Shown here one piece after another: positions 1 through 8,141 of a DNA stretch of 64,000 nucleotides. A program made the translations under genes and the position numbers. Position 1 is the stretch's first letter, and each line of letters opens with the position of its first letter. The stretch covers positions 1-64,000 of the forward strand of contig DASZOV010000124.1 of NCBI GenBank assembly GCA_035550595.1, in the 5' to 3' direction. The notes below the pieces were generated by a model. That model worked only from the letters and a program-made list of their open reading frames with translations, was not told where the DNA came from and did not search any database. Source of the stretch: CALFMR01 sp035550595. Its GTDB lineage: Bacteria > Acidobacteriota > Vicinamibacteria > Vicinamibacterales > SCN-69-37.

Positions 1-2
1 CC

Positions 3-314
3 GCGCCGGCCACCAAGCGCCGTTCGCGTGGCGATGTGGTGAAGCAGATTGCGGCCGCGACCGAACTCCGGGCGGGCAAGGTGCGTGAGGTGTTCGACGC
101 GCTCACCGCGATCATCGCAGCCGATCTCGGCAAGAAGGGCACCGGCCAGTTCAACTTCCACGGGCTCGTCAAACTGCGGACCGTGAACAAGCCGGCGACC
201 AAGTCCCGCAAGGGCCGCAACCCGTTCACCGGCGAGGAAATCACGATCAAGGCCAAGCCGGCCAGCCGCAAGGTGCGCGCGCGCGCCCTGCGTGCCCTGA
301 ACGACTTGATCTAG
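3..314 (+). CDS. HU-family DNA-binding protein (5' partial)
   Basis: Histone-like nucleoid protein of the HU/IHF family that bends and compacts DNA. The frame is open to the left edge (Ala-Pro-Ala-Thr-Lys-Arg-Arg upstream of the first GTG at 36), so the start lies outside the window. The basic Ala/Pro/Lys residues look like the end of a Lys/Ala-rich N-terminal tail, as in acidobacterial HU variants. The visible core has the helical dimerisation part (VVKQIAAATELRAGKVREVF) and the DNA-binding arm with RKGRNPFTGEEITIKAKPA, the family signature. It ends in a typical helix (ALRALNDLI). It faces the SMP-30 gene tail to tail, with a strong hairpin between them. The family is certain; the true N-terminus cannot be seen. 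Confidence 0.9.
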   Translation, partial: APATKRRSRGDVVKQIAAATELRAGKVREVFDALTAIIAADLGKKGTGQFNFHGLVKLRTVNKPATKSRKGRNPFTGEEITIKAKPASRKVRARALRALNDLI

Positions 315-337
315 TCGTCGGTCCACAACGCCTGGAG

Positions 338-364
338 ACTCGGGATCGACTGTCGATCCCGAGT
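338..364. terminator. bidirectional hairpin between HU and the SMP-30 gene
   Basis: A perfect 12-bp stem (ACTCGGGATCGA pairing with TCGATCCCGAGT) with a 3-nt loop lies between two convergent genes, 23 bp after the HU stop and 17 bp before the stop of the opposite gene. No long T-run follows on either strand. It fits a bidirectional terminator or mRNA-end-protecting hairpin; its termination activity is inferred. Confidence 0.6.
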
Positions 365-381
365 CCTGGCCGTTCCTTCCG

Positions 382-1317
382 CTACTGCGGCCCGACGCCC
401 TTCACGCGCGTCTTCACCGCGTAGAACCCCGTCCGTGCCGTGATGAACAGCGTCTTCATGTCCTTGCCGCCGAAGCACATGTTCGACGGCACCTCGGGCA
501 CGGGAATGCTCTCGATGTGTTTCCCGGTCTTGTCGTACACCTGCACCGCGCGGCCCGAGCTCAGATAGACGTTTCCTTCCGAGTCAATCGTCATCCCGTC
601 CGATCCGGACTCGCAGAACAGCGTCTTGTTGCCGAGCGTGCCGTCCGCGTTGATGTCGTAGACGAACGTCTGGCGGCCGCGAATGTCGGCGACGTAGAGC
701 TTCTTGCCGTCCGGCGTGCCGATGATGCCGTTGGCCTGCTGCATGTCGTCGATGACGCGGACGAGCTTCTTCTGATCGGGCAGATAGACGTAGGCGCCCT
801 GCGGATTCTCGCTGGGGCCGCGCGTCCACCACTTGCGGCGGTAGTACGGATCGGTGAAGTAGACGCGGCCCGTCGTCGGCTGCACCCAGACGTCGTTCGG
901 CCCGTTCAGCAACTTGCCGTCGTAGGTGTTGAAGAGCGGCGTCACCTTCTTCGTCTTCAGATCGATCCGCCACATCTCGTTCTTCAGATCGGCCGTCGCG
1001 TACAGATGGCCCTTCCAGTCGGTCGTCATGCCGTTCGAGTAGTTGCTCGGCTGCATCCACGTCGACAGCTTGCCGTCCGTCGTCCACTCCATGATCCGGT
1101 TGTTGTCCTGATCGACGAAGTAGACGTTGCCCTTGCGGTCCGACGTCGGTCCTTCGGTGAAGATGAAATCGCCGGCAAGCTTCTCGACCTGAGCGCCGGG
1201 CGCCAGGACCGACGGGCCCGGCAGCGGCGCCGCTGCGTCTCCCTGCGCCGCGACCACCACGCCGAATCCGAGGACCAGGCCGAGCACGCCTGCCGTCATG
1301 TCACGCACTGTCTTCAT
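382..1317 (-). CDS. secreted SMP-30/gluconolactonase-like beta-propeller protein
   Basis: Member of the SMP-30/gluconolactonase/LRE superfamily of six-bladed propellers, whose members hydrolyse sugar lactones or related esters. The start is placed at the ATG at 1317, because the next residues (MKTVRDMTAGVLGLVLGFG, then VVVAAQG) form a clean Sec signal peptide. An ORF extending to 1389 would put 24 untypical residues before it. The mature protein should be periplasmic. Propeller strands repeat through the protein (FTEGPTSDRKGNVYFVDQ, LLNGPNDVWVQPTTGRVYFT, NGIIGTPDGKKLYVAD, DGMTIDSEGNVYLS). The conserved Glu, Asn and Asp metal-site residues sit in EGPTSD, NGPNDV and DGMTID. The substrate is unknown. 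A large hairpin precedes the gene. Confidence 0.82.
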   Translation of the reverse strand: MKTVRDMTAGVLGLVLGFGVVVAAQGDAAAPLPGPSVLAPGAQVEKLAGDFIFTEGPTSDRKGNVYFVDQDNNRIMEWTTDGKLSTWMQPSNYSNGMTTDWKGHLYATADLKNEMWRIDLKTKKVTPLFNTYDGKLLNGPNDVWVQPTTGRVYFTDPYYRRKWWTRGPSENPQGAYVYLPDQKKLVRVIDDMQQANGIIGTPDGKKLYVADIRGRQTFVYDINADGTLGNKTLFCESGSDGMTIDSEGNVYLSSGRAVQVYDKTGKHIESIPVPEVPSNMCFGGKDMKTLFITARTGFYAVKTRVKGVGPQ

Positions 1318-1330
1318 GAGCCCCCCACTG

Positions 1331-1381
1331 CGCGTCACATCGGGCCGGCCGATTCCGCCGGCCGCGGCACGATGTGACGCG
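1331..1381 (-). promoter_or_regulatory. long imperfect inverted repeat in the leader of the SMP-30 gene
   Basis: Outer arms CGCGTCACATCG (1331-1342) and CGATGTGACGCG (1370-1381) are perfectly complementary. Inside them GGCCGGC and GCCGGCC form a second 7-bp stem. The element ends 14 nt before the start codon, so in the mRNA it would sit just upstream of the ribosome-binding site. Overlapping it, GTGACG-CGAA-CGTCAC (1374-1389) is a second palindrome that could be a protein operator. Function is inferred. Confidence 0.45.
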
Positions 1382-1527
1382 AACGTCACGATTATGGCTG
1401 AATCGCGCCGTCATGACGCGATCGGACGACGTGCATCGCGGCCACACTGGCCCCACCGCCGCGCGCTGCGGTAGCATGACGACGGCTCCCCCCTTTTTCG
1501 TTTCGCGCTGCCGGAAAGCGAGGTCCA

Positions 1528-2751
1528 ATGGCCGTTCGCCGTCTGCGCTCCGAGTCTCCCGTCGTTCGATCCGCCCCGATCGCGACGATGCCCGCCGAGC
1601 TGCCGTTCACCGTCGAAACACGCGCGGGTGAGCAGGAAACCTTTGGCGACGGCACGCCGCTGTTCCGCGTGCGCGTGAACGACTGGGCGGCGTGGACGCG
1701 ATTGACGTCGCTCGACGCCTACCACGCGGGCCTGGCGTTCATTCAGGGCGAGTTCGACGTCGACGGGGATCTCGTGGGTGCGATTCGGACCTGGCAGCAG
1801 ATTCACACGGCGCCGTCGCTCGCCGGGTCGGTGACGTCGGTACTGCCGAAGTTCCGCGTCGAGCGATTCCTCCAGTCGAAGCGGCGCGCACAGCGCAACA
1901 TCCAGTTCCACTACGACCGATCGAACACCTTCTACCGCGCATTCCTCGATCGCTCACTCGTCTATTCCTGCGCCTATTTCTCCGACCCGTCGCAGTCGAT
2001 CGACGATGCGCAGGCGGCCAAGCTGGATCACATCTGCCGGAAGCTCGACCTCGGACAGGACGACACGTTCCTCGACATCGGCTGCGGCTGGGGCGCGCTC
2101 GTGGCACGCGCGACTGGCGGGTACGGCGCGCGGGCGCTGGGCTGCACGCTCAGCACGCAGCAGCGTGACGATGGGGTGCGGTTGCTCGAGGAGCGCGGAC
2201 TGGCCGAGCGCGCGCGGATCGAGCTGTGCGACTACCGCGACCTGACCGGCACGTTCACGAAGATCGCGTCGGTCGGCATGGTCGAGCACGTCGGCCGCCG
2301 GCGCCTTGGACAGTACTTCTCCGTCATGGCCGAACGCATCGATCCGCGTGGCCTTTTTCTCAACCACGGCATCGTGCGGCCGCTCGGCACGCGCGAGGAC
2401 GCCGCGACGCACTTCTTGCAACGCCGCGTCTTCCCGGGCGCGGAACTGCCTCATCTCGAAGAGATGGTCCACGCGGCCGAGCGTGCCGGATTCGAAGTGC
2501 TCGACGTCGAAAACCTGCGGCCGCACTACGCCCTGACCTGCCGCGCCTGGGTCGCGCGGCTCCAGGCCAACGCCGCGGCCTGCCTCGAGGCGGTCGATCC
2601 CGAGACGTACCGGACCTGGCTGCTCTATCTGGCCGGCTCGGCGAACAACTTCGAGCAGGGCGCGAGCGACATTTATCAAATGCTGCTGGCGAAGCGATCG
2701 ACGACCCAAGTGCGGCATCTGCGGCGCGATTACATGTACGCGCGGCGGTGA
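1528..2751 (+). CDS. cfa: cyclopropane-fatty-acyl-phospholipid synthase family methyltransferase
   Basis: SAM-dependent enzyme that adds a methylene or methyl group to the double bond of membrane phospholipid acyl chains. Its 407 aa is close to the family norm of about 380-420. The N-terminal third is the lipid-binding region. The Rossmann methyltransferase core begins with motif I, DIGCGWGALVARA, at about residue 183. LGCTLSTQQ follows, then GMVEHVG at about 250 with the conserved Glu-His, and FLNHGI. YSCAYF and the NIQFHYDRSNTFYR motif match the family. The ATG at 1528 is chosen for GAGG five bases upstream. The gene converges with the TonB-receptor-like gene across a dispersed repeat. It could be a related mycolic- or tuberculostearic-type methyltransferase. 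Confidence 0.9.
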   Translation: MAVRRLRSESPVVRSAPIATMPAELPFTVETRAGEQETFGDGTPLFRVRVNDWAAWTRLTSLDAYHAGLAFIQGEFDVDGDLVGAIRTWQQIHTAPSLAGSVTSVLPKFRVERFLQSKRRAQRNIQFHYDRSNTFYRAFLDRSLVYSCAYFSDPSQSIDDAQAAKLDHICRKLDLGQDDTFLDIGCGWGALVARATGGYGARALGCTLSTQQRDDGVRLLEERGLAERARIELCDYRDLTGTFTKIASVGMVEHVGRRRLGQYFSVMAERIDPRGLFLNHGIVRPLGTREDAATHFLQRRVFPGAELPHLEEMVHAAERAGFEVLDVENLRPHYALTCRAWVARLQANAAACLEAVDPETYRTWLLYLAGSANNFEQGASDIYQMLLAKRSTTQVRHLRRDYMYARR

Positions 2752-2771
2752 GCCAGTCGTCAACGCTCGCG

Positions 2772-2864
2772 TGTCATATTTTTTGCAGTGGCGCGGGGCC
2801 CCACCCCCGCGCCTACGCGCTTCGCCGCCCTCGCTGCGCTCGGGGGCTTGCGGCGTCATCTTTC
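2772..2864. repeat. dispersed GTCATCTT...GGGGCCCCACCCC repeat, copy A
   Basis: About 93 bp between convergent genes, starting GTCATATTTTTTGCA and ending CGGCGTCATCTTTC. The centre is a G/C hairpin (GCGCGGGG, CCCA, CCCCGCGC type), followed by CTACGCGCTTCG and a CTCGG/GGGGCTTGCGG segment. The same unit recurs at 13244-13452 and 46001-46165. It may also serve as a terminator here. Confidence 0.75.
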
Positions 2865-5699
2865 TTAGAACCCCACCCTCAGTCCAATCTGCCAATTGCG
2901 CGGATCGCCGACGGCGGTGACTTGGCCGAATGACGGCAACGGATCGGTCGGATACATACCTGGCCCGAAGTTGCCGTTCAGGGCCAGCACGTTGACTCGG
3001 TTGAACAGGTTGAACGCCTCGGCGAGTACCTCGATGCGCGCGCCGCCTGCCTGGAACGTACGGCTGATGCGCATACTCGTGCTGAAGAAGTCGCCGCCCG
3101 TGCCCGCGTTGCGCGCGATGAACGCGCCGTCGACGACAGGCCGCGCCGTCGTGCCTTGAATCGTCCGAGCGCCGGACGTGATGTTGACCGGCGGCGCGGA
3201 GTAGTACTGCACCATCCCGCTCAGTTGCAGGCCACGGCTGACGGCGCGCCACCAGGACGTCGTGAGCCCGGACGGAATCGTCACTGCCCCGTCGACGACG
3301 ACCTGATGGCGGCGATCGTCGTCCGAGCGGCCCCAGTCTTCGTGGATGTCGAACGCGTCGATCGGGCCGTTGAAAAAAGCCTCGCCCACGTCGTTCATCG
3401 ATTTGGACAACGTGTACGACACGCGGTAGTGGCCCCAGGACGCGGGCCGCTGGACGAACGAGACGAGCAGCGCGTGATAGTCCGAGTCGCCGACCGACGA
3501 GTACTGGCTGTTGTTCGCGTAGTCGGGATTCGGCCGGCAGCCGTTGTTCCCGCCCGCGGCGGTACACGTCGGCACGTTCTGGTTGATCGACGCAACCAGG
3601 TGGCGCCCGCGTAGGTACTCGTAGGCCGCGCTCACCGTCGTCGACGCGCCGATCTGCCGCTCGATCTCCAGGCTGCCCTGTGTCGACGACGCGTTCTGGA
3701 TATCGGGATCCATCGTCGTCAGATTCGGCAGCGTGACCGATGGGACCGGCGCCGCGAGGATGGCCGGAAACACGGGCGCGCCGGCCTGTGCAGGCGACAA
3801 GCTGACGCCAATCTGCCGCAACTGGCTGAGATCGGTCGTGTTGTTCGCGGAGAGCAGCGCGTTGGCGAGTGGACGCAGCAGAACACGGTCGTAGAAGATG
3901 CCCGCGCTGCCGCGCACGACCGTCCGTCGCGACGCGGTCGGCAGCCAGGCAAAGCCGAGCCGCGGCGAGACGTTGTCCGTGTCGGTATGAATCGTCTCGA
4001 GGAACTGCAGGTCATAGCGCACGCCCGCGTTCAGCGTCAGCCGATCGAGCGCCTTCCACTCGTCCTGCACGTAGACGCCCACGTTCGGATTGGTCTGCGC
4101 GACGGTCGAGTCGCCGAACGTCTGCGTGAAGCCCGCGTTGTCGTAGCGGCCGGCGAGGAACGCGTCGAGCGACGAGAACGCGTACGCACCGCGCGCCGAT
4201 CGCGGATAGGTGATCGTCAGGTCGTTGTACAGGAGATCGACGCCTGCGCGCACGGCGTGGGCGCCCGCCTGATACGACAGGTTGTCGACCACTTCGTACA
4301 TCAGATTCCGCCGCGCCGTCGGACTCCCCGATGAGGTGCCGAAGCTCGCGACGCCGGAAATCGACACCGCCGGACCGATCGGATCGGTCGGCAGCGCATC
4401 GAGCCGGCTCGATGCCACCTGCGCCCGCGTTTCGTTGACGATGCGCGGCGAGATCGTCCACACGTTGCCGACGGCGAGCGCCTGATCCAGATCCTGCAGC
4501 CCGGCCGACGCCGTCGGCGCGCTGAGCGCACCCGCACCGCGCGCATTGTCGGCATCCACGTGGTACAGGCTGTACCGCAGACTCAGACGATCCGCGTTCG
4601 ACGCGGCGTGATCGACCTTCGCGAGCGTCGTCGTCGTGCGAACGGGATTGGGGTAGATGCCGGTCGTCACGGCCGGACCGCCGTACCCGCTTTGCTGGAG
4701 CCGCGCGTTGATGGCGTCGACGCTCGCCGGCGCGATGCGCACGAGCCCGGACTGGTCGAGCGTGCGCTGCTCGGCATTGACGAAGTAGAACGTGCGATTG
4801 CGCACGACCGGTCCGCCGACGCTGCCGCCGTACTGCTGCTGGTTCGTCGGCAGTTTGTCACCGAGCAACGCGTTGGGCGCGTTGAGCGCGTCGTCGTTCC
4901 AGAAGCCGTACGCGTCAGCGTGCGTGACATTCGTTCCGCTGCGCGTGACGACGTTCACGTACCCGCCGAGCGCGCGTCCGAGTTCTGCCTGTCCACCCGA
5001 GCTCACGACCTGGAACTCGTCGATCGCGTCCACGCCGTACGCCATCGCGCTCAACCCGGCCGCGTCGTCATTGGCCGAGAGCCCGTCGACGACGAAGCTG
5101 TTCGAGAAGTTGCGCTGCGCACCGACCGACAGACCGACGCCGGGGACGGCCGACGTCTCGGGGAAAAGCTGCGTGCCGCCGCCGACGTTGGCCGGCGCCA
5201 CGCCAGGTACGACGAGCGCGAGATCGAGTGCCTGTCGTCCGTTGAGCGGCAGGTTGCGAACCTCGGTCCGCCCGACCGTTGCCGCGACCTGGCTTCTCGC
5301 CGCCTCGATCACCGGCGCTTCGCCGGTGACCGTCACCGACGTCTGCACGCCGCTCACAGCCAGCGTGATCGGCAAGTCGACGGCACCGCCCGCCGAAAGC
5401 GTGACTTGCGTCTCCGCGTCCTCGAAGCCCGCGAGGTGCACGGTCACGGTGTACGGACCAATCGGCAAGTAGGCAAACCGGAACCGGCCACCGCCGTCGG
5501 TGACGACCGTCGTCGTCACGCCGGTATTGACCTGTCGCGCGGTGACGGTCGCACCCGGAAGGACAGCGCTCGAGGCATCGACCACACGGCCGCCGACGCT
5601 GGCGTAATTGACGGTTTCCTGTGCCGCGACCGCGCTCGCGCCGAACACGGCGAGCACTGCGACACACACGATCCACATCACGGCGCGAAGACTCATCAT
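2865..5699 (-). CDS. TonB-dependent-receptor-like outer-membrane protein with carboxypeptidase-regulatory domain
   Basis: Outer-membrane receptor-like protein (944 aa) of the type expanded in acidobacteria. It has a Sec signal peptide (about residues 1-27, ending ASAVAAQ). A carboxypeptidase-regulatory/CNA-B-like domain follows (about 32-115; GGRVVDASSAVLPGATVTA, GRFRFAYLPIGPYTV). Next comes a plug domain with VTVTGEAPVIE and NLPLNGRQALDLALVVPGVAP, then a long beta-barrel ending in Phe (QIGLRVGF). It probably takes up a large carbohydrate or similar ligand. It is divergent from the kdgT-like permease, and a strong palindrome between them suggests co-regulation, hence possibly uptake of uronate-type material. 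ATG codons at 5699 and 5696 are both possible; the difference is one residue. Confidence 0.88.
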   Translation of the reverse strand: MMSLRAVMWIVCVAVLAVFGASAVAAQETVNYASVGGRVVDASSAVLPGATVTARQVNTGVTTTVVTDGGGRFRFAYLPIGPYTVTVHLAGFEDAETQVTLSAGGAVDLPITLAVSGVQTSVTVTGEAPVIEAARSQVAATVGRTEVRNLPLNGRQALDLALVVPGVAPANVGGGTQLFPETSAVPGVGLSVGAQRNFSNSFVVDGLSANDDAAGLSAMAYGVDAIDEFQVVSSGGQAELGRALGGYVNVVTRSGTNVTHADAYGFWNDDALNAPNALLGDKLPTNQQQYGGSVGGPVVRNRTFYFVNAEQRTLDQSGLVRIAPASVDAINARLQQSGYGGPAVTTGIYPNPVRTTTTLAKVDHAASNADRLSLRYSLYHVDADNARGAGALSAPTASAGLQDLDQALAVGNVWTISPRIVNETRAQVASSRLDALPTDPIGPAVSISGVASFGTSSGSPTARRNLMYEVVDNLSYQAGAHAVRAGVDLLYNDLTITYPRSARGAYAFSSLDAFLAGRYDNAGFTQTFGDSTVAQTNPNVGVYVQDEWKALDRLTLNAGVRYDLQFLETIHTDTDNVSPRLGFAWLPTASRRTVVRGSAGIFYDRVLLRPLANALLSANNTTDLSQLRQIGVSLSPAQAGAPVFPAILAAPVPSVTLPNLTTMDPDIQNASSTQGSLEIERQIGASTTVSAAYEYLRGRHLVASINQNVPTCTAAGGNNGCRPNPDYANNSQYSSVGDSDYHALLVSFVQRPASWGHYRVSYTLSKSMNDVGEAFFNGPIDAFDIHEDWGRSDDDRRHQVVVDGAVTIPSGLTTSWWRAVSRGLQLSGMVQYYSAPPVNITSGARTIQGTTARPVVDGAFIARNAGTGGDFFSTSMRISRTFQAGGARIEVLAEAFNLFNRVNVLALNGNFGPGMYPTDPLPSFGQVTAVGDPRNWQIGLRVGF

Positions 5700-5733
5700 C
5701 CTTTCCGCAGCCTCTCACGGACGCGCGTGTCGA

Positions 5734-5758
5734 TTGCTGTGGCAATTTGCCGCAGCAA
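5734..5758. promoter_or_regulatory. 25-bp palindrome, candidate operator for receptor and KdgT genes
   Basis: TTGCTGTGGCAA, one T, then TTGCCGCAGCAA. The two halves are inverted repeats with a single mismatched pair. Each half is itself a TTGC-N4-GCAA palindrome, so it may also be read as two adjacent repressor sites. It lies in the 144-bp divergent region, 35 bp from one start and 86 bp from the other. No regulator gene is adjacent. Confidence 0.6.
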
Positions 5759-5843
5759 CCGCGCGCCTTGGCGATTGGCCGCCGATGCGGTAGCCTTCCC
5801 CCGCCGTCGTTTTCTCCGACTGTCGAACGCGTCTCCCGCACCC

Positions 5844-6875
5844 ATGTCGGTTCCGATCAAGCGCACCCTCGACCGGATTCCCGGCGGCCTGATGATCGTG
5901 CCGCTCGTCGCCGGTGCCATCCTCGCTACCGTCGCGCCGGGCACGGGCGCGTTCTTCGGATCGTTCACGAACGCGCTCTTCACGGGCGCGCTGCCAATCC
6001 TCGCCGTCTTCTACGTCTGTCTGGGTGCCTCGATTGCCGTCGAGACGCTGCCGCGCGTCGTGAAACGCGGCGGCGTCCTGCTCGGCGGCAAGATCGCCGT
6101 CGGCATCATCGCGGGCCTCGTCTTCGGTCACCTGCTCGGTGAACAGCCCGTCGCCACCGGCTGGTTCGCCGGCATCTCGACGCTCGCCATCGTCGCGGCG
6201 ATCAACGACACCAACGGCGGCCTGTACATGGCGCTGATGCAGCAACACGCGCAGCCCGAAGAAGCGGGCGCGTATTCGGTCATGTCACTCGAGTCGGGGC
6301 CGTTCCTGACGATGGTCACGCTCGGCGTCGCGGGCCTGTCGGCGTTTCCCTGGCAGACGCTCGCCGGAGCCGTCCTGCCGCTCGCGATCGGGATGCTCCT
6401 CGGCAATCTCGATCACGACATGCGCGCGTTCCTCAGCCGGGCGGCCGACGCGCTCATCCCCTTCTTCGCGTTCGCACTGGGATCGACGCTCGATCTGCAC
6501 CGCGTGTGGCAGGCCGGCTTGCTCGGCGTGGCGCTCGGCCTCGGCGTCGTCGCCGTCTCCGGCACGGTGCTGACGATTCTCGATCGGACCGCAGGGGGAT
6601 CTGGCGTCGCTGGGATCGCAGCGGCGTCGACGGCGGCCAACGCGGCGGCCGTGCCGGCGATTGTCGCGGCGGCCAACCCGGCCTACGTGGCTGCGGCGGC
6701 GCCCGCCACCGTCCTCGTCGCCGCGAGCGTCATCGTCACGGCGCTCCTCGTGCCGGTCGTCACCGTTTGGTGGGCACGACGGGTCGCGCCGCTCAGTCTT
6801 CCGGCAGCGGCTGTCCCTTCGTCTCCGGCGCCCACCACAACGCCGCGATCCCGAAGAGATACACCGTCGACATGA
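5844..6875 (+). CDS. kdgT: 2-keto-3-deoxygluconate permease family transporter
   Basis: Inner-membrane symporter for 2-keto-3-deoxygluconate, the intermediate of pectin, uronate and alginate breakdown. The ATG at 5844 (MSVPIKRTLDRIPGGLMIVP) aligns with the family start. The frame is open far upstream, but there it is only antisense to the receptor gene. About ten hydrophobic helices are visible, with the family motifs MIVPLVAGAILAT and AAINDTNGGLYMALMQQ. At 343 aa it is slightly longer than the E. coli protein. The last 20-30 residues (Pro/Thr/Arg-rich) are atypical and overlap the convergent MFS gene by 83 bp, so the original stop may have been lost. ManD-like and UxaA-like enzymes elsewhere in the window belong to the same sugar-acid metabolism. 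Confidence 0.85.
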   Translation: MSVPIKRTLDRIPGGLMIVPLVAGAILATVAPGTGAFFGSFTNALFTGALPILAVFYVCLGASIAVETLPRVVKRGGVLLGGKIAVGIIAGLVFGHLLGEQPVATGWFAGISTLAIVAAINDTNGGLYMALMQQHAQPEEAGAYSVMSLESGPFLTMVTLGVAGLSAFPWQTLAGAVLPLAIGMLLGNLDHDMRAFLSRAADALIPFFAFALGSTLDLHRVWQAGLLGVALGLGVVAVSGTVLTILDRTAGGSGVAGIAAASTAANAAAVPAIVAAANPAYVAAAAPATVLVAASVIVTALLVPVVTVWWARRVAPLSLPAAAVPSSPAPTTTPRSRRDTPST

Positions 6876-8124
6876 GCACGGCCGCGCTCCGGAACGACAT
6901 CAGCGTGGCCAGATAGCCGAGCAGGATCGGCGCCGGTGCCGCGAGATAGCGCACCGTGTTGTAGCAGAAGCCGACGCCCGTGCCGCGCAGCCGCGTCGGG
7001 AAGAGTTCCGGGAAGTAGATCGAATATCCCGCGAACACGGCGAGCTGCGTGAAGCCCATCATCGGCAGCATCCAGTACGCGTCGGTCGCCGTCTGCAGCG
7101 AATAGAACACGAACATCGTCACGAGCATGCTCAGGAGCAGCGCGCCGAAGAACGCGAGCCGCCGGCTGGCCCTGGCCGCGACGTAAGTGAAGACGAGCAT
7201 TCCCACGAACGATCCGACGTCCTGGAGTGCCGTCCCCCAACCGCGCACGCGATCGACGACGGCCTGTGGCGCTCCGGTAAGAGCGGTCGAGATGAGCTCG
7301 GGTGAGAAGAAGCCGATGCCCCAGAGGCCGATCATGCCGGACACGCCGAGGAACAGGCCGACGATCGTATTGCGCCGCCAGCGCGGATCGCGAAAGAGAT
7401 CGGCCGGCGACCCGACCGATTTGCGCGTATGTCCCGCGGCCGCGTCCGCGCGCGCCTGGAGCCACGAGGCCGGCTCCTTCAACACGAACACGATCGGCGC
7501 GATGAGCAGCGCCGGCAGGATGCCGATGAAGAAGAGCACGCGCCAGCCCGCGTAACTCCCGAGGAACGCGTCGACGCCTGGCGGCACCCACAACGTGATG
7601 AGCGATCCGATGATGTTGCCGAGCGCGGACAGCGCCTGCAACAATCCCAGCGCCACGGCGCGGAAGTGAGTCGGCACGCTCTCGGCCACGAGCGCGGTCG
7701 CGGCGCCGAACATCCCGCCGATACCGAGGCCGACGAGGAACCGGTAGATCGTGAACTCCGCCCACGTGTGTGCCAGCCCCGAAAGACCGGTGAAGCCCGC
7801 GTAGACGATGAGCGTCGCGACCATCGTCTTGACGCGGCCGACCTTGTCGCTCATCACGCCGAAGATGATCCCGCCCGTCGCCCAGCCGACGATCATCGAC
7901 GTCGTCGCATAGCCGATGTAGGTGCCGAGCACGGCCATCGCCTGCGTGTCGTTCCGCAAGAGCTCCTTCAGCGCGGATTCGCGCGCCAGGATGAACAGGC
8001 GCTGGTCCATGCAGTCGAACAGCCATCCGCACGACGCGATGATGACGACGAGCCAGTGATAGACGGTGACGCGTTCGAGCGCGCGCGTCTCGCTGCGGCC
8101 TTCGGTGGTGACGACGGTGTGCAT
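6793..8124 (-). CDS. MFS transporter (sugar/aromatic-acid porter type)
   Basis: Major facilitator with about twelve helices and 443 aa. The loop-2/3 motif GVMSDKVGRVKTM carries the Asp and Gly-Arg of the MFS signature. LFPTRLRGTGVGFCYN in the C-terminal half resembles sialic-acid, sugar and acid porters. The start at 8124 (MHTVVTTEGRSETRALERV) comes just before the first helix. A longer upstream extension would only be antisense to the neighbouring gene. It is last in a leftward group with two unknown envelope proteins (17 bp after the nearer one). Its 3' end overlaps the kdgT-like gene tail to tail. The substrate cannot be told. Confidence 0.85.
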   Translation of the reverse strand: MHTVVTTEGRSETRALERVTVYHWLVVIIASCGWLFDCMDQRLFILARESALKELLRNDTQAMAVLGTYIGYATTSMIVGWATGGIIFGVMSDKVGRVKTMVATLIVYAGFTGLSGLAHTWAEFTIYRFLVGLGIGGMFGAATALVAESVPTHFRAVALGLLQALSALGNIIGSLITLWVPPGVDAFLGSYAGWRVLFFIGILPALLIAPIVFVLKEPASWLQARADAAAGHTRKSVGSPADLFRDPRWRRNTIVGLFLGVSGMIGLWGIGFFSPELISTALTGAPQAVVDRVRGWGTALQDVGSFVGMLVFTYVAARASRRLAFFGALLLSMLVTMFVFYSLQTATDAYWMLPMMGFTQLAVFAGYSIYFPELFPTRLRGTGVGFCYNTVRYLAAPAPILLGYLATLMSFRSAAVLMSTVYLFGIAALWWAPETKGQPLPED

Positions 8125-8141
8125 GGGACGTCCAGGGCGGG

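Noticed and set aside
1954..3567. 537-codon open frame on the minus strand across the CFA synthase end and the receptor end
   Set aside because: Translation is Arg/Ala/Gly-rich with no recognisable domain and crosses a non-coding repeat. It is a G+C-driven shadow of two convincing genes.
4560..5843. Long open frame continuing upstream of the kdgT-like start on the plus strand
   Set aside because: It is antisense to the receptor gene, gives Arg/Asp/Val-rich low-complexity sequence, and the permease family begins at the ATG at 5844.
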